64,000 bases of DNA from Leptospirales bacterium (GTDB lineage: Bacteria; Spirochaetota; Leptospiria; Leptospirales; Leptonemataceae). A program made the position numbers and the translations under genes. The notes under the pieces are model-generated. The model saw nothing but the letters and a program-made list of their open reading frames with translations. It ran no database searches and was not told the DNA's origin. Shown here in pieces: positions 56,491-64,000 of this stretch; position 1 is the stretch's first letter, and each line of letters opens with the position of its first letter. Where the stretch lies: positions 22,735 to 86,734 of the forward strand of contig JAEUSB010000049.1 of NCBI GenBank assembly GCA_016788865.1. Reading direction: 5' to 3'.

Positions 56491-57774
56491 ATGAAACGAA
56501 ATCATCTCATCATTGCCGGCGTTGTCACAGCCCTTCTCCTTGTCGGAATATTCCTGGTGCTTGGCGGTCCATCCGGTGGGCCAAGAGCTGGCAGAGGCGA
56601 AGACCGAGGGATTGGTGATATTTTCTTTCGCGAAGGACGTGAGGGATTTCTAACACCCAACCAAATCGAAAAGATGATGGCGCGCGGGATGAGTCCAAAG
56701 GCCGAGCTGGAAATGGCCCGGACTTACTTTCAATATCCGCACGATTCTCGACCTCTGACTGCCTCCATGAAGGATCTGACGGATCCGTGGAAAGTTGAGT
56801 TTCTCCCATTGCCTGCCCCGCTGCCCGGCGCCAGCACTGAAAAGGAAATGGAGGAACTGATCGAACAGATGAAATCATCCGGGAAAAGCACCGAGGAAAT
56901 AGAAAAGGAGATTGCCCACAAGATTGAAAATCAGCCGGCCTATCAGTTCACTTTGAATCGCCACACAATAACTGAAGGCGATACAATGGTGGCCACGCTC
57001 AAAGTTACAAAAAATGGGGCGCCCATCCCGTATAATATCTCCAGCGCAGAAATCGAGAGTGATTTGATGTTTGGATCGAAAGGCCTTGGCAGTGCGCCAT
57101 ACAACGATGCCGGTGCCGCGCCGGATTCAAAGGCGTCTGACGGTATTACCACATTCACCTGGAAGGCACCCTCAGGTGATCGACTGAACTGGGGTACACT
57201 TACCCTCAAGGTCAAAGCAAGCATCACAGGCCTCAAAGATCCGGTGATACTCCAGCAGAGCTTCTACTCCAGCCCCAAAGCTCCGGCCGAGTTCTCGAAC
57301 CAGTTTTCCGAACGACTGCAGGATGGTTCATTGGTAATTGATGTTCCGCTTGATGTGCGCAAGGAATGTCGCTACAATCTGCAGGCAAATCTGTATTCTC
57401 TGGATGAAGACGAACCAACGCATTGGGTCGTGGTCCAGAAGATCCTCAGCCCAGGTCGGCAAATTGTATCCTTCAATTTCTTTGGAAAGATTTTTAGAGA
57501 CGGCGGTTACGCCGGTAAGTTCCAGCTGCGAGATCTTCGTGGCACGTGTGAGATCATGCCGTTTCCGCCGAGCTGGCTGGGCGATCCCTCAAAGATGGAG
57601 CAAATTACAAACACTCCGCCACTGAACGAGCCTCCCCTGATGTACATCCCATTCAATACCCTAACCTACACCACTCGATCATACAGTGCGACTGATTTCT
57701 CTGACAGGCCAAATTCGACAGACGAGGCACGCGAGAAAATCAGGCAGCTCGAAGAAGCGGCAAACCAGCAATGA
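56491..57774 (+). CDS. Membrane-anchored periplasmic protein with Ig-like domains
   Basis: A 427-residue protein with an N-terminal membrane anchor (about 5-25). A helical, charged stretch (about 113-150, EKEMEELIEQMKSS) could be a coiled coil, followed by a beta-rich region with GITTFTWKAP and LNWGTLTLKVKASI, which looks like an Ig-like domain. A second beta domain has two cysteines. AAGGA precedes the ATG. The next gene overlaps it by four bases. It follows the lipase gene, from which it is separated by a terminator. I do not recognise a family. Confidence 0.6.
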   Translation: MKRNHLIIAGVVTALLLVGIFLVLGGPSGGPRAGRGEDRGIGDIFFREGREGFLTPNQIEKMMARGMSPKAELEMARTYFQYPHDSRPLTASMKDLTDPWKVEFLPLPAPLPGASTEKEMEELIEQMKSSGKSTEEIEKEIAHKIENQPAYQFTLNRHTITEGDTMVATLKVTKNGAPIPYNISSAEIESDLMFGSKGLGSAPYNDAGAAPDSKASDGITTFTWKAPSGDRLNWGTLTLKVKASITGLKDPVILQQSFYSSPKAPAEFSNQFSERLQDGSLVIDVPLDVRKECRYNLQANLYSLDEDEPTHWVVVQKILSPGRQIVSFNFFGKIFRDGGYAGKFQLRDLRGTCEIMPFPPSWLGDPSKMEQITNTPPLNEPPLMYIPFNTLTYTTRSYSATDFSDRPNSTDEAREKIRQLEEAANQQ

Positions 57775-58190
57775 GGTGCATGGCGCAAGGAATTGTCCGG
57801 GGATATCCCCGTTTGCAACTCTGCTGCTTGCTGCTGCTTTCCCTATCAGGCTGCGCCCAGCTCTTCTGGCGTGACGCATCGCTCGGATCCGTAGTGGTCC
57901 TTGCGAATCCGACAATGGCAGATGATCCGTCCTTTTCCCTGGAAGTTACCGTTAATTATCAGGAGAAGTATTCCTGGGATCCTACCTTTGGCACCACCTT
58001 AAAGCGGGGCTATCAGACGTTACTGAAGAGGAACGGAAAAGCTCCGGCCGAGTATGTGTTCAAAGGGTGGGTCTTGTCGGATTCGGTAACGTGCTCAAAG
58101 TCGTGCAGCTTTCTCGCAGGCCATTCTGACGAATACGGAGTGAATCCCGTATGGTTTGAATGGAAAGACGGCGAACCCAGACCAAAATAG
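57771..58190 (+). CDS. Small lipoprotein
   Basis: A 139-residue protein with a lipobox LLLSLSGC (Cys28 from the first Met; Met4 is an alternative start). The rest is beta-rich with CSKSC near the C-terminus. The ATGA overlap with the upstream anchored protein shows coupling. Function unknown. Confidence 0.65.
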   Translation: MRCMAQGIVRGYPRLQLCCLLLLSLSGCAQLFWRDASLGSVVVLANPTMADDPSFSLEVTVNYQEKYSWDPTFGTTLKRGYQTLLKRNGKAPAEYVFKGWVLSDSVTCSKSCSFLAGHSDEYGVNPVWFEWKDGEPRPK

Positions 58191-58326
58191 AGGGATTCCC
58201 GCAAATCGAGAAAAACCACCGGAAACCCGTCTTTTGAGCCGAAATAAGAAGGTCCAGGGGTCAGTCTGAAGGCCTTTCCTGGAAAATAATATTGACGCTC
58301 CCTCTTGCGGACGCTTGTGTGCAAGT

Positions 58327-59613
58327 ATGAACAATCCTTACATTCTGGGCGGAGCCCAAACCGATTTTTCGAGGAACTGGAGCAAGGAAGGCAAGACTTT
58401 CATGTCGATGATGCGAGAAGTCGTGGAAGATGGTCTGGCTGCAGTCGGACTTGAATATGAAGAAATCAAACGTTTGAATCAAGAAAACAAAGTTGCTGTG
58501 TTCGTTGGAAATTTCGATGCAGAGCAGTATACACAGCAGGGTCATCTGGGCGCTTTCTTGACTGAAGTGAACCCGGCCTTCTATGGTGTTCCAGGAGCGC
58601 GTTATGAAGCTGCCTGCGCATCGGGCTCAGTTGCCATGGATGCGGCGGCCGCCCGTCTTCGTGGTGGAGACTATGAAGTAGCTGTCGTACTCGGAATCGA
58701 GGTCATGAAGACTGTCAGTTCCTCAGTCGGTGGAGATTTCCTGGGAACCGCTGCCTACTATGAGAAAGAAGCCAAAGGCGTTCAGTTCCCATTCCCAAAA
58801 CTTTTCGGTCGCCTGGCCGACGTGATCGTTGAAAGGGCCCAGGGTGTTGGGGAGCAGCGTGTGATGGACGCTCTCGCAGAAATCTCGCGCATCAACTACG
58901 CAAACGCAAAACTCAATCCACTTGCGCAGACCAGAACCTGGTATATGAGTGAAGAGCAGGCAAAGGATCGCGGTAGCAAATACAATGCGGCCGTGGGTGG
59001 ACGCCTGTGTATTTCAGATTGCTCCCAGGTAACGGATGGTGCTGCAATTCTCGTCATGGCGTCCCCAACCTACGCAAAGCAGTTTGCGCAAAAGAAGGGA
59101 GTGCCAATGAATAAACTGGCTATTCTTCGTGGATGGGGTCACCGCGTGGCTCCAATCACTTTTGAATCCAAAGTCGAGGAGTCAAAAGGAAAGGACTACA
59201 TTCTTCCGTGGACACGTCAGGCTGTTGTTGATGCATACCGCCGTGCTGGCGTGGACATTGATCAGATCGACGTAATCGAAACGCATGATTGCTTTACCTC
59301 GAGTGAGTACGCTGCGATCTCTGCCTTTGGTTTGACCAAGCCCGGAGATGAATACCAGGCAATCGAAGATGGAAAGATTGCTCTCGAAGGAGCAAAGAAA
59401 CCCGGCAAGAAGCCTATCAATCCGTCCGGTGGACTGATTGGAGCCGGACATCCGGTTGGTGCCTCCGGGGTCCGGATGGGGCTTGATCTTTTCAAGCAGG
59501 TGACCGGACAGGCAGGCGAGTACCAGGTTCCAGACGCTAAGAATGGAATCATGCTCAACATCGGTGGCTCCGCCACGACGAATATGACGTTCGTCATCGG
59601 TCGCGCCGAGTAA
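58327..59613 (+). CDS. Thiolase-family acetyl-CoA acyltransferase (SCP-x type)
   Basis: A 428-residue thiolase from ATG 58327. The nucleophilic Cys97 is in [12 protein letters not shown], and the conserved [17 protein letters not shown] gives the catalytic His. ETHDCF gives the third residue set. This enzyme should catalyse acyl-CoA cleavage or condensation, unlike the paralogue at 49079 that has lost these residues. No beta-oxidation partner is adjacent. Confidence 0.88.
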   Translation: MNNPYILGGAQTDFSRNWSKEGKTFMSMMREVVEDGLAAVGLEYEEIKRLNQENKVAVFVGNFDAEQYTQQGHLGAFLTEVNPAFYGVPGARYEAACASGSVAMDAAAARLRGGDYEVAVVLGIEVMKTVSSSVGGDFLGTAAYYEKEAKGVQFPFPKLFGRLADVIVERAQGVGEQRVMDALAEISRINYANAKLNPLAQTRTWYMSEEQAKDRGSKYNAAVGGRLCISDCSQVTDGAAILVMASPTYAKQFAQKKGVPMNKLAILRGWGHRVAPITFESKVEESKGKDYILPWTRQAVVDAYRRAGVDIDQIDVIETHDCFTSSEYAAISAFGLTKPGDEYQAIEDGKIALEGAKKPGKKPINPSGGLIGAGHPVGASGVRMGLDLFKQVTGQAGEYQVPDAKNGIMLNIGGSATTNMTFVIGRAE

Positions 59614-59721
59614 TAAACAAAAGCAGCGTCTTCCGGTGTTCCGCGCCGGATGACGCCGCGTTATCGTTCCTTTTCCTGCCAAAAAGCTCGACCGTTCCGG
59701 GCGCTTTTGCACGTTGAGGTC

Positions 59722-60912
59722 ATGTCGCTCCTGAACATATTAACCACACTAGAATTTGAGCAACCTTTCCAGATAAAATTGCCCGACGGGACCGTTCATA
59801 CTCACGGCAAAGGGAAGCCGGCATTTGTTGTTCATTTCAAAACGGAAAATGCACTCAATGACGTTATGCGCCAGGCCAGTCTCGGGTTTGGCGAAGCGTA
59901 CATGCGCGAGGAAATTGATGTTGAAGGTGACATTCATGATGCCGTCCACCTGGGCTACCGAGCTCTGCATGGTGGCCTCAAGCCAACGCTCGCCGAAAAA
60001 ATCAAGTTCCTGATTGCATACCTTTCACGCCGGAACACCCGCGAAGGCTCACGCAAGAATATCCAGGCACACTATGATCTGGGGAACGACTTCTATTCAC
60101 TCTGGCTCGACAAGGAAATGCAGTATACCTGCGCCTATTTCAAGAGCCCTGGTGACAGTCTGGAAAAGGCCCAGCTTCAAAAACTTGAGCATGTCTGTCG
60201 CAAGGTACGTCTGAAAAAGGGTGACACGGTAGTGGAAGCAGGATGCGGATGGGGAGGATTTGCCCTGTATGCGGCCAGGAAATACGGCGTCAGCATTCGT
60301 TCCTACAACATCTCTAAAGAACAAATCGAATTTGCCCGGGCGCGCGCCAAGAAAATGGGAATAAAGAGCTCACAGGTTGAGTACGTTCTGGATGACTATC
60401 GAACAATTCCCGATTCGGGTAAGAAGTATGACAAGTTTGTCTCAATCGGGATGCTTGAGCACGTGGGGCTTGAAAATTATCGCACGTTATACGACATCAT
60501 CCAGCGCTCCACGAAAACAGGAGCAATGGCAATGGTTCACTCCATTGGCCGAATCAAGCCCAAAAAGCCAGATCCGTGGCTTGAGAAGTACATTTTCCCC
60601 GGCTGCTACATCCCTTCGCTCGCAGAAATGATCACACCCGTTCAAGAGGTTCCTGGCGAGCTTCACGTTGTTGATGTGGAAAACTTGCGCTATCATTATG
60701 CATTGACCCTCGATCATTGGGCCCTGCGTTTGGAGAAGAATGTGAAGAAGATTAGAGATCAATACGGGGAGGCTTTTGTGCGGATGTTCCGGCTGTATTT
60801 ACGCTCTGCAGCAGCGGGCTTTCGCCATGATGAGCTGCTACTCTTCCAGGTCTTGTTGAGCAACGGAAGAGACAACGAAGCGCCACTTACGCGCCAGGCA
60901 TGGTACAAATAG
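59722..60912 (+). CDS. Cyclopropane-fatty-acyl-phospholipid synthase family methyltransferase
   Basis: A 396-residue SAM-dependent methyltransferase. ATG 59722 has GAGGT just upstream. Motifs are IQAHYDLGNDFYSLWLD, QYTCAYF (Cys137, like the bicarbonate-site Cys of E. coli Cfa), the SAM loop VEAGCGWGG at 171-179, GMLEHVG and VHSIGR. It methylates the double bond of phospholipid acyl chains; the product may be cyclopropane or, with a reductase, a methyl branch. The next gene follows one base later. Confidence 0.88.
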   Translation: MSLLNILTTLEFEQPFQIKLPDGTVHTHGKGKPAFVVHFKTENALNDVMRQASLGFGEAYMREEIDVEGDIHDAVHLGYRALHGGLKPTLAEKIKFLIAYLSRRNTREGSRKNIQAHYDLGNDFYSLWLDKEMQYTCAYFKSPGDSLEKAQLQKLEHVCRKVRLKKGDTVVEAGCGWGGFALYAARKYGVSIRSYNISKEQIEFARARAKKMGIKSSQVEYVLDDYRTIPDSGKKYDKFVSIGMLEHVGLENYRTLYDIIQRSTKTGAMAMVHSIGRIKPKKPDPWLEKYIFPGCYIPSLAEMITPVQEVPGELHVVDVENLRYHYALTLDHWALRLEKNVKKIRDQYGEAFVRMFRLYLRSAAAGFRHDELLLFQVLLSNGRDNEAPLTRQAWYK

Positions 60913-60913
60913 C

Positions 60914-62071
60914 ATGACACCTGATTTTGATGCTATCGTTGTTGGTGCCGGGCCAGGTGGTTCAAACGCGGCACGGAAGTTAGTCCGGTCAGGTTGGAAA
61001 ACTCTGATGTTGGATCGTCAGAGGTTTCCACGTCTGAAGATATGCGCCGGGTGGATAACACCCCCTGCATTGAAATTGCTGGACCTGAAGCCAGGCGACT
61101 ATCCGCACACGATTCAACCATTTGCCTCCGGTTCGGTCGTGCTTAATGATAAGTACTACGTAACAGATTTTCCCACAACTGCAAGTTATGGTATAATCAG
61201 GACAGAATTTGATGCTTTCCTCGCGAAGCGGGCGGAAAGCGAAGGTGCAACGTTCCTCCAGGACGTACGGATCAAGGCGATCGAACGGGTCGACGGGCCC
61301 GAGGGATATATAACAGTCCGCGCAGAAAACGGGCAATCATGGACGGCCCGCTTGATCATTGGCGCCGGTGGAACCGGGTGCCCCGTGGCACGCCAATGGG
61401 GTGAGAAATCCAAGGAAGAAACGATCATTCAGGCAACGGAATCAGAGACCAGGATCGGCGCTGACGTTCTAAAGAAACTCACACCTTACTATGGAACAAC
61501 CGAGCTATTTCCGGAACCGGATTTCTATGGTTACGCATGGTACGTAACCAAAGGTGACTGGCTCAATATTGGTATTGGCCGTTTCAGTCACAAGACGCGT
61601 CAACTTGACGAGCACCGACAACCCTTCATGGAGCTGCTGCGGAAGCTTGGAAGGCTAAACGGGATTGAGGATCAGCTCGTTGGTTTTGGCAGGCATGCAT
61701 ACAAGCTCTATGATGAAGTACCGCGCAAACTGTTCGGAGATCGTTTCATGCTGATTGGGGACGCTGGTGGGTTTGCTTCCAAATGGGCCGGAGAAGGGAT
61801 TCGTCCCGCGATTGAAACAGGAGCATTTGCTGCTGCTGTTGCGGATGAAGCTTTGCGCGCAGGTCGATTTGACGCCCAACAGCTCTCCAAATACCGGCAG
61901 CTTTGTGATGCAGCTTATGGAGAGCAGAAGCAAACACGGATCGGATCTCTTCTCTCAAACATTCCGGCTTCGCTGCAAAAGTCACTGGGGACCATGGTCT
62001 GCAAGTCTGCCGGCCTCAGGAAGAAGTTGATATTTGAGGTGGCCTTCGGATTTGAGCCGGTGACGGAATGA
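60914..62071 (+). CDS. Geranylgeranyl-reductase-family FAD oxidoreductase
   Basis: A 385-residue flavoprotein. VVGAGPGGSNAA is the N-terminal FAD motif, KICAGW is the family substrate-loop motif, and GDAGGF (near Asp282) is the second FAD motif. Family members reduce double bonds in isoprenoid or lipid chains. The one-base spacing to the CFA-synthase-like gene suggests they act in one pathway. The substrate is unknown. Confidence 0.85.
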   Translation: MTPDFDAIVVGAGPGGSNAARKLVRSGWKTLMLDRQRFPRLKICAGWITPPALKLLDLKPGDYPHTIQPFASGSVVLNDKYYVTDFPTTASYGIIRTEFDAFLAKRAESEGATFLQDVRIKAIERVDGPEGYITVRAENGQSWTARLIIGAGGTGCPVARQWGEKSKEETIIQATESETRIGADVLKKLTPYYGTTELFPEPDFYGYAWYVTKGDWLNIGIGRFSHKTRQLDEHRQPFMELLRKLGRLNGIEDQLVGFGRHAYKLYDEVPRKLFGDRFMLIGDAGGFASKWAGEGIRPAIETGAFAAAVADEALRAGRFDAQQLSKYRQLCDAAYGEQKQTRIGSLLSNIPASLQKSLGTMVCKSAGLRKKLIFEVAFGFEPVTE

Positions 62072-62101
62072 CGCCCCGGCTTTGTGATTGAATGCTTCTG
62101 A

Positions 62102-62124
62102 ATCTGACCCTATACGAGTCAGAT
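62102..62124. terminator. Hairpin between convergent genes
   Basis: ATCTGAC/GTCAGAT, a seven-base stem with a nine-base loop, in the 84 bases between the flavoprotein and the barrel-protein stops. No T tract. Possible bidirectional terminator. Confidence 0.35.
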
Positions 62125-62155
62125 CAGATTCGCGTCAGGGTGCTCTTCTGCGAAG

Positions 62156-63274
62156 TCAGAATTGAACCCGAACACCAGCATTAGCCCCGAAGACATGCCG
62201 ACCACTCAGGCCCTCGACAAAAATCTTGAGCGCCCAAAGGTTAATGTCCGCACCGACTTTTGCATACGGCAGGTACCTCGGAACCTTGCCTTTACCTGAG
62301 ATATTCAGATACAAGTAAGAGTTGAATGCATTTGACAGAAAGTTAACGTTGGAGGCAGACAACGCAGCGCTCGTCAGGTCTCCAATTCCATAGACAGGAC
62401 CGACCCGCCCCAGGTTGAATTCCGCGTTGCCAGAGTTGCGCGAAACACCGCCACCAACACTGAGATTCAAGAAGTACAGAAGTTGGAGACCGGTTGCAAG
62501 TTCCGCCGAGGTCGATCGGATGCGTCCGTCAAAATAGAGATAGTTGTATCCATCCCAGAACACCTGGCTTCCACCGAATGTAGCAATCTTATAGCGTTGG
62601 AATTGCTGCGCGCGAATGTCAAACCGAGAGACGTGGTAACTCCAACCGAGCGAGACGCCCAGAAAACGTAGGAGCGGTCCGCCGAGAATTTCCGAACCTT
62701 CAACTAGATGATACCTGACGTCGATGCCGCGGTTGTAGAATCCGGAAGCAAGCTTTCCGTTGCCATTGTCAAAATGCGATCTCCTTCTTGCGTCCACGCC
62801 CTGAAGGTAGATATCCAGTCGCGCGAGCGAGAGCATCGATGGCGTCGGGCCCCCCTCGGTTGGATCATAAGGCGAGCCAGTAAGATATCCCAGGTTGACT
62901 CCGGCAAAAACTCTGGGCATGGCATATGCCCCGCCACTGGGTACATCCTGAAACGTACCTACTCCATTCAATGCAATGTTGCGCTTGGTTACCGGAACGT
63001 AGCCTGCGCCCACATCACCGCCAACCGTAAACTTTTGCAGGTTCACAGTGCCGATAGGCGGACCGCTTATGTTGGCCATTGTACCGGCTTTAGCAATTTG
63101 CTCAAACAGCTGATTCGTGTACTGATACTGAAATTGAAAGTACAGATTGTTCAGACTATCCTGATTGAACGGAATCACGCTGCACGAACTCCCAATGCAG
63201 CCCGCTTGTGCCCAGGTTGAAGGAGCTGTCATTCCCACCAGAACGATTAAGCAAATTTTGAGTTTCAGTTTCAT
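62156..63274 (-). CDS. Outer-membrane beta-barrel protein, paralogue B
   Basis: A 372-residue protein from ATG 63274, with GGGGGA just upstream. A signal peptide ends near TWAQA, followed by CIGSSC. The C-terminus ends in VRVQF, the classic terminal Phe of barrel proteins. It is a paralogue of 2542..3669; beyond the blocks named there, PYAKVGADINLWALKIFVEG corresponds to AYGKLGLDINLFWLKVFAEG in the other. Function unknown. Confidence 0.78.
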   Translation of the reverse strand: MKLKLKICLIVLVGMTAPSTWAQAGCIGSSCSVIPFNQDSLNNLYFQFQYQYTNQLFEQIAKAGTMANISGPPIGTVNLQKFTVGGDVGAGYVPVTKRNIALNGVGTFQDVPSGGAYAMPRVFAGVNLGYLTGSPYDPTEGGPTPSMLSLARLDIYLQGVDARRRSHFDNGNGKLASGFYNRGIDVRYHLVEGSEILGGPLLRFLGVSLGWSYHVSRFDIRAQQFQRYKIATFGGSQVFWDGYNYLYFDGRIRSTSAELATGLQLLYFLNLSVGGGVSRNSGNAEFNLGRVGPVYGIGDLTSAALSASNVNFLSNAFNSYLYLNISGKGKVPRYLPYAKVGADINLWALKIFVEGLSGRHVFGANAGVRVQF

Positions 63275-63302
63275 TAATTCCCCCAATTCAAATAGCCGCG
63301 AT

Positions 63303-64000
63303 CTACTTCAGTTGAATGACCAATTCAAACGGTTGTTCCTTGTCGCCGTATAGCGCAAAGAGCGGCAGGTCGACCAGGCTTTGTTCGCCGAGCGTCTGAA
63401 CTTCCAGTTTTCTCTGGGTCTCTCCCTGTCTGACGATAGCACCTGATGGCTTGAGCGTTTTGCCGAGTATTATCTGATATCGAACAGAAGATAGAAATAC
63501 TTTTCCCAATTGCTGTCCCATTTGGTCCATACTCTCTTCCTTGGGAGGGGATTCTTCCGGGGCATCCGGGGTCTCTCTTTTCTTGGCCTGCCCAGCGTCC
63601 GGACTCGGCTCCTCTTTCTTGTCTTTCTTCATTGGCTGAAAGCGAAATACCAATTGCTTCTTCTGGGTGTCCAGGGAAGGAACATAGGGAAAATCCTCCG
63701 ATTGAAGCTTTGCGGCATCCACCCTGGCAAAGTTTGGCACTGCAAATGATATCTGAATTCCGGAATCAAACTCGGTTTGAATGGCTTCCACCTTCAGATT
63801 CTGAACGATGCCATTGAGCTTCTCCGGGATTTCTTTCTTTCCCTTTTCAATACCTTCCGATAGCCCGCCTTTCTTGTCTCCCTTACCCATTTCTTCAAGG
63901 GCCTTGGAGAAACGGAAACTCCAGATTACATCCATTGTTCCGTTTTCCTTCAGATCCACGAAGTGCATGATCTGGAAGCAGTTTGATAATAGTCCGCAGG
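63303..64000 (-). CDS. Partial lipoprotein-like protein, 5' end outside the window
   Basis: The frame stays open from residue HFVDLKENGTMDVIWSFRFSK up to the window edge, with LLSNCFQI just before it. LLSNC is a plausible lipobox, so the true start is probably beyond 64000; the first in-window Met at 63968 would lose it. A charged, Pro/Glu/Lys-rich linker (KKEEPSPDAG and PDAPEESPPKEES) separates two domains. The C-terminus is beta-rich (LFALYGDKEQPFELVIQLK). Function unknown. Confidence 0.65.
   Translation of the reverse strand, partial: CGLLSNCFQIMHFVDLKENGTMDVIWSFRFSKALEEMGKGDKKGGLSEGIEKGKKEIPEKLNGIVQNLKVEAIQTEFDSGIQISFAVPNFARVDAAKLQSEDFPYVPSLDTQKKQLVFRFQPMKKDKKEEPSPDAGQAKKRETPDAPEESPPKEESMDQMGQQLGKVFLSSVRYQIILGKTLKPSGAIVRQGETQRKLEVQTLGEQSLVDLPLFALYGDKEQPFELVIQLK

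Noticed and set aside
62072..62155. Attachment site or repeat between the flavoprotein and barrel gene
   Set aside because: Only a short hairpin is present; no integrase or second copy is seen in the window.

Overview
The window is a dense bacterial chromosome segment, about 50 % GC, with no insertion sequence, prophage, CRISPR array or rRNA seen. It looks like a spirochaete of the Leptospira/Leptonema/Turneriella group. This is an inference from many lipoproteins with relaxed lipoboxes, a one-piece tmRNA with tag ANNELALAA, very tight gene packing with 1 to 8 base overlaps, and frequent GTG or TTG starts. A Leptospirales relative is the best guess, not proven.

Layout. 1-8.4 kb holds a small unknown gene, a lipase and an SGNH hydrolase lipoprotein, an outer-membrane barrel protein, and a run of overlapping housekeeping genes (small membrane protein, tsaE, tsaB, rnr, secreted esterase). 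8.4-12.7 kb holds a ferredoxin/adenylate cyclase/flavin-reductase fusion, a zinc-type CDF exporter, a cysteine-rich bufferin-like lipoprotein and two membrane proteins (YciB-like, YhhN-like). 12.7-20.5 kb holds a neutral ceramidase-like lipoprotein, RecQ, a small secreted protein, tmRNA, an AftB-like membrane glycosyltransferase, tRNA-Arg(ACG) and a small lipoprotein. 20.6-27.1 kb holds a DUF971 protein, a 7TM SpoIIE-type phosphatase, argG, an alpha/beta hydrolase and a PD40/OmpA lipoprotein.

27.2-37.2 kb is a surface-glycan region: a DUF4214 protein, two GT4 enzymes, a polytopic membrane protein, a SixA-like phosphatase, an orphan HATPase, a GT2 enzyme and an O-antigen-type ABC exporter. The exporter genes lie between mrfB-like and mrfA-like DNA-repair genes. 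39.6-42.8 kb has a VOC protein with a histone-H1-like tail and a compact tetR-alkB-ferredoxin operon with a strong promoter. 42.8-48.5 kb has a minus-strand operon mnmG, lipid kinase, membrane glycosyltransferase, then a patatin.

49-62 kb is rich in acyl-CoA and lipid genes: a thiolase-fold protein without thiolase catalytic residues, a DUF35 protein without its zinc ribbon, and an acyl-CoA ligase fused to a zinc-ribbon DUF35; then an Hsp20, a metalloprotease, a secreted lipase with two envelope genes, a second thiolase with catalytic residues intact, and a CFA-synthase plus geranylgeranyl-reductase-like pair. The right end has a second copy of the barrel protein seen at 2.5 kb and the 3' part of a likely lipoprotein cut by the window edge. 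The overall theme is lipid and envelope metabolism: hydrocarbon oxidation, acyl-CoA chemistry, lipid modification, lipid hydrolysis and surface glycans.
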